Assembly: GCA_964526675.1 (NCBI GenBank)
Contig: CAZGLY010000012.1
Span: forward strand, 9,424-73,423
Length of the DNA: 64,000 nucleotides
Origin: CAZADA01 sp964526675
GTDB lineage: Bacteria > Pseudomonadota > Alphaproteobacteria > Caulobacterales > Maricaulaceae
Reading direction: 5' to 3'
Shown: positions 53,003 to 62,142 of the stretch, in pieces
How positions within the stretch are numbered: the stretch's first letter is position 1
How the letters are laid out: every line of letters starts with the position of its first letter
Position numbers and translations under genes: made by a program
Notes under the pieces: model-generated
The model's input: only the letters and a program-made list of their open reading frames with translations
The model's database searches: none
What the model was told of the DNA's origin: nothing

Positions 53003-54717
53003 CAGTCGAGGTCTCTTTGGCCTTGAGGGTCGGTCAGATCCAGTGTCGGGGCGCCGGCGCCATCGGCAATCAAATCCGCGGCCTTCACCGCGGCGTCCCT
53101 GTAGGGCGAGAGGACAAGATCCGCGCCGAGTTCAGCGATGGCGCCGCTGCTGACTTCGCCGTGCGCCGCGATCGCCACCCGCCCTCGATAGTCGAGTCCT
53201 TTCAACGTTCGGACCAACACACGGCGCGGATCATCGCCGCTGAGACCGGGATCATGCTCGGGCATCGCGGAGACGACCCAACGCGCCGTCGCGAGCGGCA
53301 AGTGCGCCAGGAACTCGGGATCGCTGGCGTCCCCATAAAGAGCGTGAAGGCCATGCGTGTGCGCGTGCTTCACCACCACGGGGTTGAAGTCGACGGCCAG
53401 CACGGCGAGCCCTCGCGCGGTCAGGCTTTGCGCAACCGCCAAGCCGTACCGGCCGACGCCGAAAACGAGAACGTCCGTCGCGCCGGCGCGCGCGTCCTGG
53501 TCGTCTTCGGCGTCGGCGCGCCGGCGTCCCGGGAGGCGCTTCAGCGCGGGCTCGGCCAGTTCATAGAGGTGGTGGGAGTAGGTGATCTTGTAGGTGGAGG
53601 CGGCGATGGTTATCTGGACGACCAACGTGAGCAAGCCCAGCGCGTCTTCCGCGTCGTGGGCGTTCGACACGCACATCGCCATAAAGATCAGTGAAAACTC
53701 GCTGATTTGGGCGACCGTCAGTCCGGCCAAAAACCCCGTGCGATGATCGTAGCCCATCGCGCTCATGATGATGAGCACGATCAGGGGATTGCCGACCAGA
53801 ACAAAGACGGAAAAAACCAACGCCGGGCCGACGCTGGCGCCAAGCACCGACAAGTCCAGCGCAGACCCAAGCGCGATGAAGAAAAACAAGAGCAAGAAGT
53901 CGCGCAGTGACGCAAGCCGCGCCGCGATCGCCTCGCGATACGGCGTGGACGCGAGCGACACGCCCGCGAGCAAACCGCCCAATTCTTTGCCAAAACCCAA
54001 ATAATGCCCGAGCGCGGCTAAGAGCGCCGCCCATCCGATCGAAAACGACACCAAAAGCTCCGGCGCGCGCGCCAGACGCTCCACCAAGGGCGTCGCCATG
54101 GTGCGAATGAAGATGGCGACGGCGGCCAGCATGCCGGCCCCGTAGGCGGCCACACGCCAGATGGCCGTCGCGCCGCCGCCGGATTCCGCGCCGAGCCCAA
54201 GACCGGAGAGGGCGATCATGGCGATGACGACCACGATGTCCTGCACGATGAGGAAGCCCAGCGCGATGCGGCCGTGCAGCGAGTCGATCTCGCGTTTGTC
54301 CGAGAGAAGTTTGACGATGATGATGGTCGAGGAGAAGGTCAACGCGACCGCCACATAAATGGCCGTGGTGAGGTCAAGGTCAAGCGCAAGGCCGATCAAC
54401 AAACCGAAGACCGTCGTGAACGCGACCTGGCCGAGGCCCGTGGTGAGCGCCACCGGTCCCAACGCGCGCACCAGTTTCAGGTCAAGCTTGAGACCAACCA
54501 AAAACAAGAGCAGGGCGATGCCCAGCTCCGCCAGCAAATCGATGTGTTCGTCGGAGCGGGCGATGTCCAGCACCGACGGACCAGCCACGACGCCCACGGC
54601 GATGAAGCTCACAATCAGCGGCTGGCGGAGCATAACGCCGACGAAGCCGGCGGTGGCGGCGAGCACGAGCAGCGCGGCGATCTCGTAGAACACGTACCCA
54701 GCGATCGTCTCGCCCAT
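53002..54717 (-). CDS. KefB/YbaL-like CPA2 cation:proton antiporter
   Basis: A 571-residue protein: about 12 membrane segments of the Na+/H+ exchanger fold (LRQPLIVSFIAVGVVAGP, LLLFLVGLKLDLK, LTFSSTIIIVKLLSDKRE, GFLIVQDIVVVIAM) and a C-terminal RCK/TrkA-N domain with NAD-binding loop DVLVFGVGRYGLAVAQSL. Related proteins export potassium in exchange for protons. The QD in LIVQDIVVV is the likely ion-site acidic residue. Coupled to the Usp gene by a TGATG overlap. Confidence 0.92.
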   Translation of the reverse strand: MGETIAGYVFYEIAALLVLAATAGFVGVMLRQPLIVSFIAVGVVAGPSVLDIARSDEHIDLLAELGIALLLFLVGLKLDLKLVRALGPVALTTGLGQVAFTTVFGLLIGLALDLDLTTAIYVAVALTFSSTIIIVKLLSDKREIDSLHGRIALGFLIVQDIVVVIAMIALSGLGLGAESGGGATAIWRVAAYGAGMLAAVAIFIRTMATPLVERLARAPELLVSFSIGWAALLAALGHYLGFGKELGGLLAGVSLASTPYREAIAARLASLRDFLLLFFFIALGSALDLSVLGASVGPALVFSVFVLVGNPLIVLIIMSAMGYDHRTGFLAGLTVAQISEFSLIFMAMCVSNAHDAEDALGLLTLVVQITIAASTYKITYSHHLYELAEPALKRLPGRRRADAEDDQDARAGATDVLVFGVGRYGLAVAQSLTARGLAVLAVDFNPVVVKHAHTHGLHALYGDASDPEFLAHLPLATARWVVSAMPEHDPGLSGDDPRRVLVRTLKGLDYRGRVAIAAHGEVSSGAIAELGADLVLSPYRDAAVKAADLIADGAGAPTLDLTDPQGQRDLD

Positions 54718-55016
54718 AACGCGAAAGCCCTAAAGCTCACGGCGCGCCCGCCGCCCAGCGACTGGCGCGCCCGTCACCAACGGCGTGTATATGAACAGCT
54801 TCAAACCGCCACAAAATGCGTCCGATCGACGCTCGCGATCAAAGACGGACACACGCGGACATGAACGCCGCCGTGGATCTGTTGCCGGGGCGCACGCCGC
54901 CGGACAGATCCGCGGCCGGCCCCTTCGCCCCGGGCGCGACCCGCACGGCGAACGCGCGGCGTCCGGGCGCCACGGAAGCGTGACGCCCGGCCCCAGCGAC
55001 TCAGGTCCGCAGAGAG

Positions 55017-56177
55017 CTAGCCCTGGTACGCCGCCTGGTAGAGAGCGATCACGTCGTCCTTGGTGGGTTGTTTTGGGTTTGTCGCGCCGCAGGCGTCTTT
55101 CATCGCGTTGTCGGCCAGGGTCGGGAAGTCAGCCGGTTTGACCACGTCGAACGCCGCGAGGTTCGGCGGAATGCCCACCTCGTGCGACAGCGCGCGGATC
55201 CGGGCGAGCGCCGCGTCCGCGGCCTGGGTGGGCGTCATGTCGCGGGTGTCGACGCCCATGGCTTGGGCGATGGCGACGAACCGGTCGGTCGCAGCCTGCG
55301 CGTTGTAGGCTTGGACATGCGGCAACAAGATCGCGTTGCAGACGCCATGGGGCAGGTCGTAAAAGCCGCCGAGCTGATGCGCCATCGCGTGGACATAGCC
55401 CAGGCTGGCGCTGTTGAACGCCATCCCGGCCAGGAACTCGGCGTAGGTCATCATTTCGCGCGCCTCATGGTCATGCCCGTCCTTCACGGCGCGCGCCAGG
55501 AAGCCGGCGATCAATTTGATGGCGTGAAGCGCCGCAGAGTCCGTCACAGGCGTGGCGGCCGTGGAGACATACGCTTCGATGGCGTGGGTGAGGGCGTCCA
55601 TGCCGGTCGCTGCGGTCAGGCCGGGCGGCATGTCCTCCATCAGGTCGGGGTCGTCCACGGACAACGTCGGGGTCGTGCGCCAATCGATGATCGCCATCTT
55701 CACGTGCCGGGTCTCGTCGGTGATGATCGCAAAGCGCGTCATCTCGCTGGCGGTGCCCGCGGTGGTGTTGATGGCGACGAGCGGCAACATCGGCTTGGTC
55801 ATCTTGTTGACGCCCTCGAAGTCACGGATGTCGCCGCCATGGGTCGCCAAGATCCCGATCGCTTTGGCCGCGTCATGGGGGGAGCCGCCGCCGAAGGAGA
55901 TGATGAAGTCGCACCCCTCCTGTCGAAGCAGAGCGGCGCCGGCGTCGACTTGAGCCGTCGTCGGATTGGGCTCGACCCCGTCATAGACCGCGAAACCCAC
56001 GCCGATGGCGTCCAACAGATCGGTCAAAACCTTTGTGGACTTCAGGTCCTGATGCAGAGTCGCATCGGTGACAATCAGCGCTTTTTTGAACCCCAGCCCC
56101 AGGATTTCTTGACCCGCGTCGGCGAGGCCTCCCGCGCCCATGATGTTTACCGTCGGCATGAAGAAATAGTACGCCAT
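55017..56177 (-). CDS. Iron-containing alcohol dehydrogenase
   Basis: A 386-residue group III dehydrogenase. Cofactor loop IISFGGGSPHDAAKAIGI; INTTAGTASEMTRFAII; metal ligands in GMDALTHAIEAYVS (Asp, His) and GYVHAMAHQLGGFYDLPHGV (His, His). It oxidises or reduces a small alcohol/aldehyde with NAD(P)(H); resemblance to methanol/1,3-propanediol dehydrogenases gives no firm substrate. ATG 56177 has GGAGG five bases upstream; a GTG one codon earlier is less likely. The 299 bp between it and the antiporter gene show no gene. Confidence 0.93.
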   Translation of the reverse strand: MAYYFFMPTVNIMGAGGLADAGQEILGLGFKKALIVTDATLHQDLKSTKVLTDLLDAIGVGFAVYDGVEPNPTTAQVDAGAALLRQEGCDFIISFGGGSPHDAAKAIGILATHGGDIRDFEGVNKMTKPMLPLVAINTTAGTASEMTRFAIITDETRHVKMAIIDWRTTPTLSVDDPDLMEDMPPGLTAATGMDALTHAIEAYVSTAATPVTDSAALHAIKLIAGFLARAVKDGHDHEAREMMTYAEFLAGMAFNSASLGYVHAMAHQLGGFYDLPHGVCNAILLPHVQAYNAQAATDRFVAIAQAMGVDTRDMTPTQAADAALARIRALSHEVGIPPNLAAFDVVKPADFPTLADNAMKDACGATNPKQPTKDDVIALYQAAYQG

Positions 56178-56483
56178 CACTCCCTCCGTTGGTTTGGCTG
56201 ATTCACTTTATTTATTTAGGTGTATTTCGCTTTTCACGGCGAGTGTGCGCAGACCTTGATCGCAGCGCAACCGGTATTCCAGGCGCTGTCAGACATGACG
56301 CAGGCGCGCCGCGAACCCGCCGACGATCGCCTTGCTCCCAGGGTTTCTCCCGCCCTAGTTTGCGCGCGCGGCGGCCGGACCGCCGCGGTTCACATCCGCC
56401 GATGTGTGTGACGAGGGCGGGGGGTTACAGTTGAATGCGGGCCGCAGCCATGCGCCGCCCGCGCGTTCCCAGGAGTGTATTGA
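56178..56483. promoter_or_regulatory. 306-bp divergent intergenic region with AT-rich promoter-like patch
   Basis: No convincing gene. The stretch 56200-56230 is strongly AT-rich (TTTATTTATTT), the obvious place for the alcohol dehydrogenase promoter. AGGAG before 56484 is the ribosome site of the S41 gene. Nothing else recognised. Confidence 0.35.
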
Positions 56484-57947
56484 ATGACGGTTGCACGGCG
56501 CTCGGTCTTGATGGGCTTGGCTGGTCTTGGCGCCGCGGCGCCGGTGGGGGGGCTGCAGGCGGCGCGCGCCGATGACGCCGCCGATGACATGAGCGTCGTG
56601 CGGCGCGCGATGGAGCTGCATCCTGGCGCGTATCGGTATCTCAGCTCGGCCTCGCTTGATGCGGCCCTTAAGACGCTTGAGCGTGAATACCAAGACGCCG
56701 CTGTCCTCGCGGAGCAGTATCTCGCGTTGTCGCGCTTCTTCTCGAAGGTGCGGTGCGGTCACACCTACTGCAACTTCTTTAACCAAAGCGACGCCGTCCA
56801 GGACGATGTGTTCAATCGGCGCACGCGGTTGCCGTTTGCGTTTCGCTGGATCGGGGACGCGATGGTGGTCACCGCGGCCGCGCCGGAGACCGGCCTCGTC
56901 CCGGGCGTGGTGGTGCAGGAGATCAACGGCGTCCCGGCCGGTCAGATCCTCGCCGAGCTTCTTCCCTACACGCGCGCCGATGGCGCCGCGCCCGGCAAGC
57001 GCCGCGCGTTGTTGGAGATGCAGCATCGCTCGCGCATCGAGTACTTCGACGTTTTTCACGGCTTGGCGTACGGCGCGCCCAAGGACCACGCCCATGTCGT
57101 GGGCCTCCGCTTGCCCGACGGCAGTGATGCGACCATGACGCTGCCGGCGCTCACGCTCGAAGACCGCCAGCAGGCTCGGAGCGCGGTGTCCGGGTCGTCC
57201 AAAGGGGACGCGCCGGTGTGGCGGTGGCGGGTGGACGACGGCGGCGTCGCGACGCTGACCATGCCCACATGGTCGGTGTACGGCAGCGATTGGGACTGGT
57301 CCGGCTGGCTGGATGAACGCCTCGACGAGGCGCGGGGTGTCCGTGGACTGATCATCGACAACCGCCGCAATGAGGGCGGCCTCACCGAATGCGGCTTCGC
57401 GTTGATGTCGCGCCTGATCAGCGAGCCGCTGCGGGTGCCTGAGCAGCGACGGGTCGTGCGGTTCCGCTCGTTTCCGGAGGATTTAAGGGAACACGCCCGC
57501 ACCTGGGATCCAAGTTTCTATGAAATCGGTCAGGATGCGGAGCGTATTGGGCCGAATTGGTTTGCGTTGCCCTCCGACGGCGCGGACGCGGTGATTGAGC
57601 CGACCGGCGAGCAGGTCGACGTTCCCGCCGTTTTGCTCACGAGCCCGACCAACAGTTCAGCGACCTTTATCTTCGCGCGCCTCGCCCAATCGTCTGGCCG
57701 CATGACTCTCGTCGGTGAGACGACCGGCGGCAATCTGCGCGGCATCAATGGCGACGGTTTCTTCTTCACCACGCTCCCGGGCTCAGGAATTGAGTTTGAC
57801 CTGCCGATTGTTGGGCGGTTCGCGCCGACGCCCCAGCCTGACGCGGGCCTGTCGCCCGACATCGCGGTCTCCGACACCGCGCAGAGCATCGCTGAGGGCC
57901 GGGATGTGGCGTTGGAGCGCGCGCGCGAGGTGGTGTTGGCCGCCTAG
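56484..57947 (+). CDS. S41-family (C-terminal processing peptidase-like) exported hydrolase
   Basis: A 487-residue protein with a twin-arginine-like signal (RRSVLMGLAGLGAAAPVG). Residues about 85-160 form an N-terminal and PDZ-like region (GVVVQEINGVPAGQIL). The S41 peptidase core includes LIIDNRRNEGGLT, VLLTSPTNSSATFIFARL with the candidate nucleophile serine, and VGETTGGNLRG. AGGAG lies before the ATG. Exported folded, presumably to the periplasm. Convergent with the S9 peptidase gene. Confidence 0.88.
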   Translation: MTVARRSVLMGLAGLGAAAPVGGLQAARADDAADDMSVVRRAMELHPGAYRYLSSASLDAALKTLEREYQDAAVLAEQYLALSRFFSKVRCGHTYCNFFNQSDAVQDDVFNRRTRLPFAFRWIGDAMVVTAAAPETGLVPGVVVQEINGVPAGQILAELLPYTRADGAAPGKRRALLEMQHRSRIEYFDVFHGLAYGAPKDHAHVVGLRLPDGSDATMTLPALTLEDRQQARSAVSGSSKGDAPVWRWRVDDGGVATLTMPTWSVYGSDWDWSGWLDERLDEARGVRGLIIDNRRNEGGLTECGFALMSRLISEPLRVPEQRRVVRFRSFPEDLREHARTWDPSFYEIGQDAERIGPNWFALPSDGADAVIEPTGEQVDVPAVLLTSPTNSSATFIFARLAQSSGRMTLVGETTGGNLRGINGDGFFFTTLPGSGIEFDLPIVGRFAPTPQPDAGLSPDIAVSDTAQSIAEGRDVALERAREVVLAA

Positions 57948-58057
57948 AGCGGCCGCGCTCACGTCGCGGCCAACGCCACGGTTGCCCAGTTCAGCCGGAA
58001 CGGGCCGGGGCGCCGAGGCGTCCCCACATGGGCGAAGAGCCCCGGCGGCCCGCGGCC

Positions 58058-59980
58058 TTACTCGGCGGCGGGCTCGAGCGTGCGGAGATGCGTGTCGAGA
58101 AACGTCAGATACGCTTCCGAGGCCGAGACACGGTTTTCCCGTTTGCTAAACCCGTGACCTTCGTCGGGAAACAGCACGTATTCCACGGTCACGCCGTTGG
58201 CCCGCACCGCCTCAACCAATTCATCGCTCTCAACCTGGAGCACGCGGGGATCGTTCGCGCCTTGGACGACCAACATCGGACGCACGATGTTCTCGGCGTG
58301 AAACAGCGGCGAGATACGCCGATGACGTTCGCCATCGGTCGCGGGATCGCCCATTTCGTCGTAGAGCGCTTCTTTAAAGGCCTCCCACCAGGGCGGGATG
58401 CTCTCAAGCGTGCGCACCCAGTTCGTCACGCCAAAGATGTTGATGCCGACGTCGAAGGTTTCGGGGTGAAACGCCAAGGCTGCGGCGGTCATAAACCCGC
58501 CGTAGGACCCGCCCATCACCCCAATGCGCGTGTCGTCCACCCAGTCGAGCGACTCCAGATACGCGCGCGCAACCACGATGTCCTGCAAGTCCTCCTCGCC
58601 ATGACGGCGATCGTCCATGTGGAAGAAGGTCTTTCCGTACCCGGATGACCCGCGGTTGTTGGCGGCGAACACCGCATAGCCATGATTGACCAGGTGCTGG
58701 ATCGTCGCGCTGTACCCGCGCGTGGATTGTCCACCAGGCCCGCCGTGCACAAACACAAGAGCCGGGACCGGCGTCTCCGCGGAGGCCTGATGGGGGCGAT
58801 AGAGGATGCCCGGTATGATGGTGCCGTCGAAGCTCTCATAGCGCTCGACCGTCGCCGTCACCAAATCGCTTTCGTCGATCAAGGGGTTCAGCGTGGAGGT
58901 GATGCGCCGCGCCCGCCCGGTGGCGATGTCGGCGACGTAAATGTTGACCGGCGACGTGTCGCTGTTGACGCCAAAGGCCACCGCCGTTTCATCGCGGTTG
59001 AAACGCACTTGGCTCAGCTCCCCGTCGGGAACGCCTTTGAGCGCCAGCTCTTCGCCCGTCTCTTGGTCCAGGATGGTCAACTCGGTCAGCGCGTCGGCGT
59101 TCACTGCTGAGATCCGGTAACGCCCGCTCGGCGAGTAGAAGACAAACATCACATCCCACGCCGCTTCCAACAGCGGCGCCGTCTCGCCGGTCTCTAAAGT
59201 GTACGTCCACGCCTGATTGAACTCGCCGTGTTCATTCGTGCCGAAAACAAGTTGAGCGCTGTCGGGCGTGAACACATAAGAGCTGTAGCTGATGTTCCCC
59301 TCATGCTCCGTTATGAGCTGCGGCTCGAGGTCATCCGACAACAGATCCACCAGCAGGATATCGGAGTCCGCGCTGGTGCGGGGGCGGTCGAGGGCCAGCC
59401 AGCGCCCGTCGCGGCTGAGCGGTCCAAGGAGGAGACCGGGGTTCGTGAAGATCAAACGGCGCTCGTACCCGTCCGTCTCATAGCGGTAGAGGTCAAAGAC
59501 GCTTGGATCCCGCTCATTGCTGCTGATGTAGAACGCCTCGCCGTCTTCGCTCCAGCCAAAGAAGGACGCTTTCAACGCCTCCCCCGGCGTCAGATCGACG
59601 ACGGTGCCATCCAGCTCGCGCACATACACGTGGTCGAGCTCATTGCCGCCCTGATCGCCTTGGACGATCACACGATCGTCGTTCGGGAAATAGCTGCGGC
59701 CGCGGATCGCGTCGGTCGTCGAGCGCGTCAGCGGTTCCGCCTCGCCGTCGAGCCCAAGGGCGATCGCGTTGTACACCCCGGTTTCGTCGCTGGTGCCGAG
59801 GATCGTCGTGCCGTCGAGGGAAAACGCGTAGCGCCCTCCGGCCAGGAAGAGGCTTGTCGTGTCAAAAAACGCCTCGGCTGTGTACGTCTCGGGAGTGAAC
59901 ACGCGCCGCTCTTGGTTTTGCATCGTCGCGCACCCCACTGTCGCCAAGCCAATCATCGCGCTGAGTGTCAGAAGTCGCAT
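58058..59980 (-). CDS. S9-family prolyl-oligopeptidase-like peptidase, exported
   Basis: A 640-residue protein: N-terminal signal with a possible lipid-attachment Cys17 (GLATVGC), a beta-propeller (about 40-380, repeated W/Y-rich blades such as GWSEDGEAFYISSNERDP) and a C-terminal alpha/beta hydrolase. Catalytic serine in GVMGGSYGGFMT, Asp in QGANDPRVL, His in DEGHGFSKRENR. It cleaves short peptides, probably after proline or small residues. Convergent with the S41 gene 110 bp away. Confidence 0.93.
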   Translation of the reverse strand: MRLLTLSAMIGLATVGCATMQNQERRVFTPETYTAEAFFDTTSLFLAGGRYAFSLDGTTILGTSDETGVYNAIALGLDGEAEPLTRSTTDAIRGRSYFPNDDRVIVQGDQGGNELDHVYVRELDGTVVDLTPGEALKASFFGWSEDGEAFYISSNERDPSVFDLYRYETDGYERRLIFTNPGLLLGPLSRDGRWLALDRPRTSADSDILLVDLLSDDLEPQLITEHEGNISYSSYVFTPDSAQLVFGTNEHGEFNQAWTYTLETGETAPLLEAAWDVMFVFYSPSGRYRISAVNADALTELTILDQETGEELALKGVPDGELSQVRFNRDETAVAFGVNSDTSPVNIYVADIATGRARRITSTLNPLIDESDLVTATVERYESFDGTIIPGILYRPHQASAETPVPALVFVHGGPGGQSTRGYSATIQHLVNHGYAVFAANNRGSSGYGKTFFHMDDRRHGEEDLQDIVVARAYLESLDWVDDTRIGVMGGSYGGFMTAAALAFHPETFDVGINIFGVTNWVRTLESIPPWWEAFKEALYDEMGDPATDGERHRRISPLFHAENIVRPMLVVQGANDPRVLQVESDELVEAVRANGVTVEYVLFPDEGHGFSKRENRVSASEAYLTFLDTHLRTLEPAAE

Positions 59981-60280
59981 GATTCAAATCCCCCGCTGCG
60001 CGAAACCGCATCCTCACATTGGCGCAACCATAACGGCCGCGCGTAAGCGGAGCCAGCGCGCGAAGGTCATGAACGCGCCCGCACTCACCGCCGCCGCGGC
60101 GGTTCGTCGCCAGAGGGGCTCGTCCTTGAGATCCGGCGCCGCCACGTGCGGCCTCCGCGGATGAGCGCCGCCAACGCGGCGGGCCCCGGGCCGTGGTCAT
60201 GCCCGGATCGCCGGGGGCGCGGCAAACGCGTCACTTCACCGCAACGTGCGAAGGCGACGCCGTGCCAGCCTGAGCGCGTC

Positions 60281-60335
60281 GGCGGCGGGACCGCCTTGGG
60301 CCGTCCTGGGGCGCGCAGTCGAACGCCGCGCGTGT
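60281..60335. repeat. 55-bp contig-end overlap, left copy
   Basis: Identical to 60436-60490, on the other side of a 100-N run. Same length as the overlap at 39404/39559, pointing to one assembler overlap size. Confidence 0.9.
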
Positions 60336-60435
60336 NNNNNNNNNNNNNNNNNNNNNNNNNNNNNNNNNNNNNNNNNNNNNNNNNNNNNNNNNNNNNNNNN
60401 NNNNNNNNNNNNNNNNNNNNNNNNNNNNNNNNNNN
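60336..60435. other. Assembly gap (100 N), probably spurious
   Basis: Both flanks are the same 55 bases, so the contigs overlap and the gap likely holds no missing sequence. Confidence 0.9.
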
Positions 60436-60490
60436 GGCGGCGGGACCGCCTTGGGCCGTCCTGGGGCGCGCAGTCGAACGCCGCGCGTGT
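60436..60490. repeat. 55-bp contig-end overlap, right copy
   Basis: Second copy of 60281-60335. Confidence 0.9.
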
Positions 60491-60688
60491 TCAAGGGGTC
60501 GTCCCTTGACGCTGGTTCCGCCAACGCGCATCGACACGTGTGACCCCGGACGCAGTTTCGGCGTCAGCAAAGTGTTCTTGGCCCGCTCGCGCGCTGCGCG
60601 CCCGCCGTCCGTCGGGGCGGCGATGCGTGGCGGTGTACAGTCTCGGGTCACCGCGTTTACCATCGCTTGCACAGCAAAGGGGCTAACC

Positions 60689-61051
60689 ATGGTGTTTCGA
60701 ACCGCATTTGCGGCTGCCGCGCTTGCGATCGCTACGGCGGTCGGCCTGCCGGCGTTTGCACAAACCGACGAGAACGTTGTGCGCGCAGTCACACGCGCTC
60801 AAACCCTGATCGACACGCTGGGCACGCCCCAGGGCGAGGCCAGCGCCACCTACCAACTCGCAAACACCCGTCTTGAGGAGGCGCGCGCCGCGCAAGCCTC
60901 CGACGACAGTCAAGCCGCCGTGTGGCGCGCTGAAGAGGCGGCTTTGCAGGCTGAAATCGCGGCTGAGCAAGTTCGTCTGACCGCGCTGCGCGACCGTGAG
61001 ACCGAATTGCGCGACGCCGTCTCGGCCCTGCGCCGCGAACTCGATCGCTAA
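60689..61051 (+). CDS. Small exported coiled-coil protein (DUF4398-like)
   Basis: A 120-residue protein: signal peptide (TAFAAAALAIATAVGLPAFA, cleavage before QTDE) followed by an almost entirely helical, Ala/Glu-rich body (NTRLEEARAAQASDDSQAA, EEAALQAEIAAEQVRLTALR) predicted as a coiled coil. It resembles the DUF4398 segment at the start of the OmpA-type protein encoded 18 nt downstream, so the two likely form an operon and may interact in the periplasm. Function unknown. Confidence 0.8.
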   Translation: MVFRTAFAAAALAIATAVGLPAFAQTDENVVRAVTRAQTLIDTLGTPQGEASATYQLANTRLEEARAAQASDDSQAAVWRAEEAALQAEIAAEQVRLTALRDRETELRDAVSALRRELDR

Positions 61052-61069
61052 GACACTTGGGGGGAAACC

Positions 61070-61903
61070 ATGAGATTTCGTCACATCGTCGCCACAGCGG
61101 GCGTAGCGCTCGCGGCCGCCTGCGCCGCCACGCCTGACCCCGATCCGCAGCTCATCAGCTTGCGCGCCGACATCGACGGCCTCCAAGCGGATCCGTTCGC
61201 GATGGCGTCCGCCGAAACGTCGATCAACAACGCGGACGCGGCCTTAACACGCGCGGAAACGGCGTTCTTCGCCAATAAGCGCGAGGCGTTTACGCACGAA
61301 ACGCGCACCGCGACCGCCTATGTGCAGTTGGCGCGGGTCAAAACGGATGTCGCGCGCACCGAAGAAGCCATCGACGGGCTCAATGACGAGCGCAGCGACG
61401 TCGAGGTCGCCCTCGCGAACAAGGGCGTGCGTGACGCGCAACGGATTGCGGCGGCGGCGCGTGCCGAAGCCCTCGCGGCGCGGCGTGAGAACTCCGAACT
61501 GCGCGAGAAGCTCGAAACTTACGAAATGCGTGAGACGGAAGCGGGCGCGCAGCTGGTTCTTCAGGAGCTCATGTTTGAGCTCGACAGCGATGTTCTGCGC
61601 GAAGGCGCGCAACAACGTCTGCAGCCCTTGGCCGACTACTTGGTGGAGCGTGACACCGTGCAGGTGCGCATCGACGGCCATACGGACAACACGGGCGACG
61701 CCGACTACAATCGCGAGTTGTCTTTGAAACGCGCGAACGCCGTCGCGGCGTTTCTGGCGAGCCAGGGCGTGGCTGCGTCCCGGATTGAAACGTTTGGTTA
61801 TGGAGAAGACAAACCCATCGCGTCGAACGACACGAATTCCGGACGCGAAGAAAACCGGCGTGTGGAAGTGACGCTCAGCGCGCCAAAGCCGGACGCCGAG
61901 TGA
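61070..61903 (+). CDS. OmpA-family peptidoglycan-binding lipoprotein with helical N-terminal domain
   Basis: A 277-residue protein: signal with likely lipid-attachment Cys18 (VALAAAC), a helical DUF4398-like region (about 30-150), and a C-terminal OmpA domain (about 160-270) with QELMFELDSDVLREGAQQRL, VRIDGHTDNTGDADYNRELS and GREENRRVEV, the residues that grip diaminopimelate in peptidoglycan. It probably links outer membrane to cell wall. An intrinsic terminator follows immediately. Confidence 0.9.
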   Translation: MRFRHIVATAGVALAAACAATPDPDPQLISLRADIDGLQADPFAMASAETSINNADAALTRAETAFFANKREAFTHETRTATAYVQLARVKTDVARTEEAIDGLNDERSDVEVALANKGVRDAQRIAAAARAEALAARRENSELREKLETYEMRETEAGAQLVLQELMFELDSDVLREGAQQRLQPLADYLVERDTVQVRIDGHTDNTGDADYNRELSLKRANAVAAFLASQGVAASRIETFGYGEDKPIASNDTNSGREENRRVEVTLSAPKPDAE

Positions 61904-61911
61904 ATAAAAAG

Positions 61912-61939
61912 CCCTGTGTAGACCCCACAGGGTTTTTTT
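61912..61939 (+). terminator. Rho-independent terminator after the OmpA gene
   Basis: Stem CCCTGTG (61912-61918) and CACAGGG (61926-61932) with loop TAGACCC, followed by seven T. The clearest intrinsic terminator in the window, 8 nt after the OmpA stop. Confidence 0.92.
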
Positions 61940-61958
61940 CGCTCCAGCTCGGGATTGT

Positions 61959-62120
61959 CCATTGAATGACAAACGCTGCGCCATTCAGTGACAAAGCCAC
62001 GCGCTATCAAGTCGGAAGATAGAATACAATCGCCAGTCCTGGTGTGAATGTTTTCAGGATCCCAACAGAGGCCCCAGACCAGATGTAAAAGCTCACACGC
62101 GATTGTTTTGTGTTCACACA
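61959..62120. promoter_or_regulatory. AT-richer regulatory region with direct repeats upstream of the serine hydrolase
   Basis: CCATTGAATGACAAA (61959-61973) recurs as CCATTCAGTGACAAA (61981-61995), 13 of 15 identical, 22 bp start to start, i.e. on one face of the helix. Further down, TGTGAATGTTTTCA near 62044-62057 partly resembles a CRP-type site, and TGTGT-TC-ACACA at 62109-62120 is an inverted repeat 23 bp before the start codon. Likely operators for the hydrolase gene; factors unknown. Confidence 0.4.
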
Positions 62121-62142
62121 GAAATGCCTCGAGAGACCCACG

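Larger units (their letters stand above)
59981..60688. other. 708-bp region without a supported gene; contains a spurious gap
   Basis: No frame has gene-like composition or recognisable motifs. It includes the 100-N gap at 60336-60435 with duplicated 55-bp flanks, so the true spacer is probably about 553 bp. At 60491-60509 is a perfect 7-bp hairpin (TCAAGGG/CCCTTGA, loop GTCGT) without a T-run, of unknown meaning. Confidence 0.5.

Noticed and set aside
60491..60509. 7-bp hairpin as an intrinsic terminator
   Set aside because: No T-run on either strand, and no gene ends nearby.
60085..60792. 235-codon minus-strand frame across the 60-kb gap
   Set aside because: It depends on reading through Ns and a duplicated contig end, and lacks gene-like composition.
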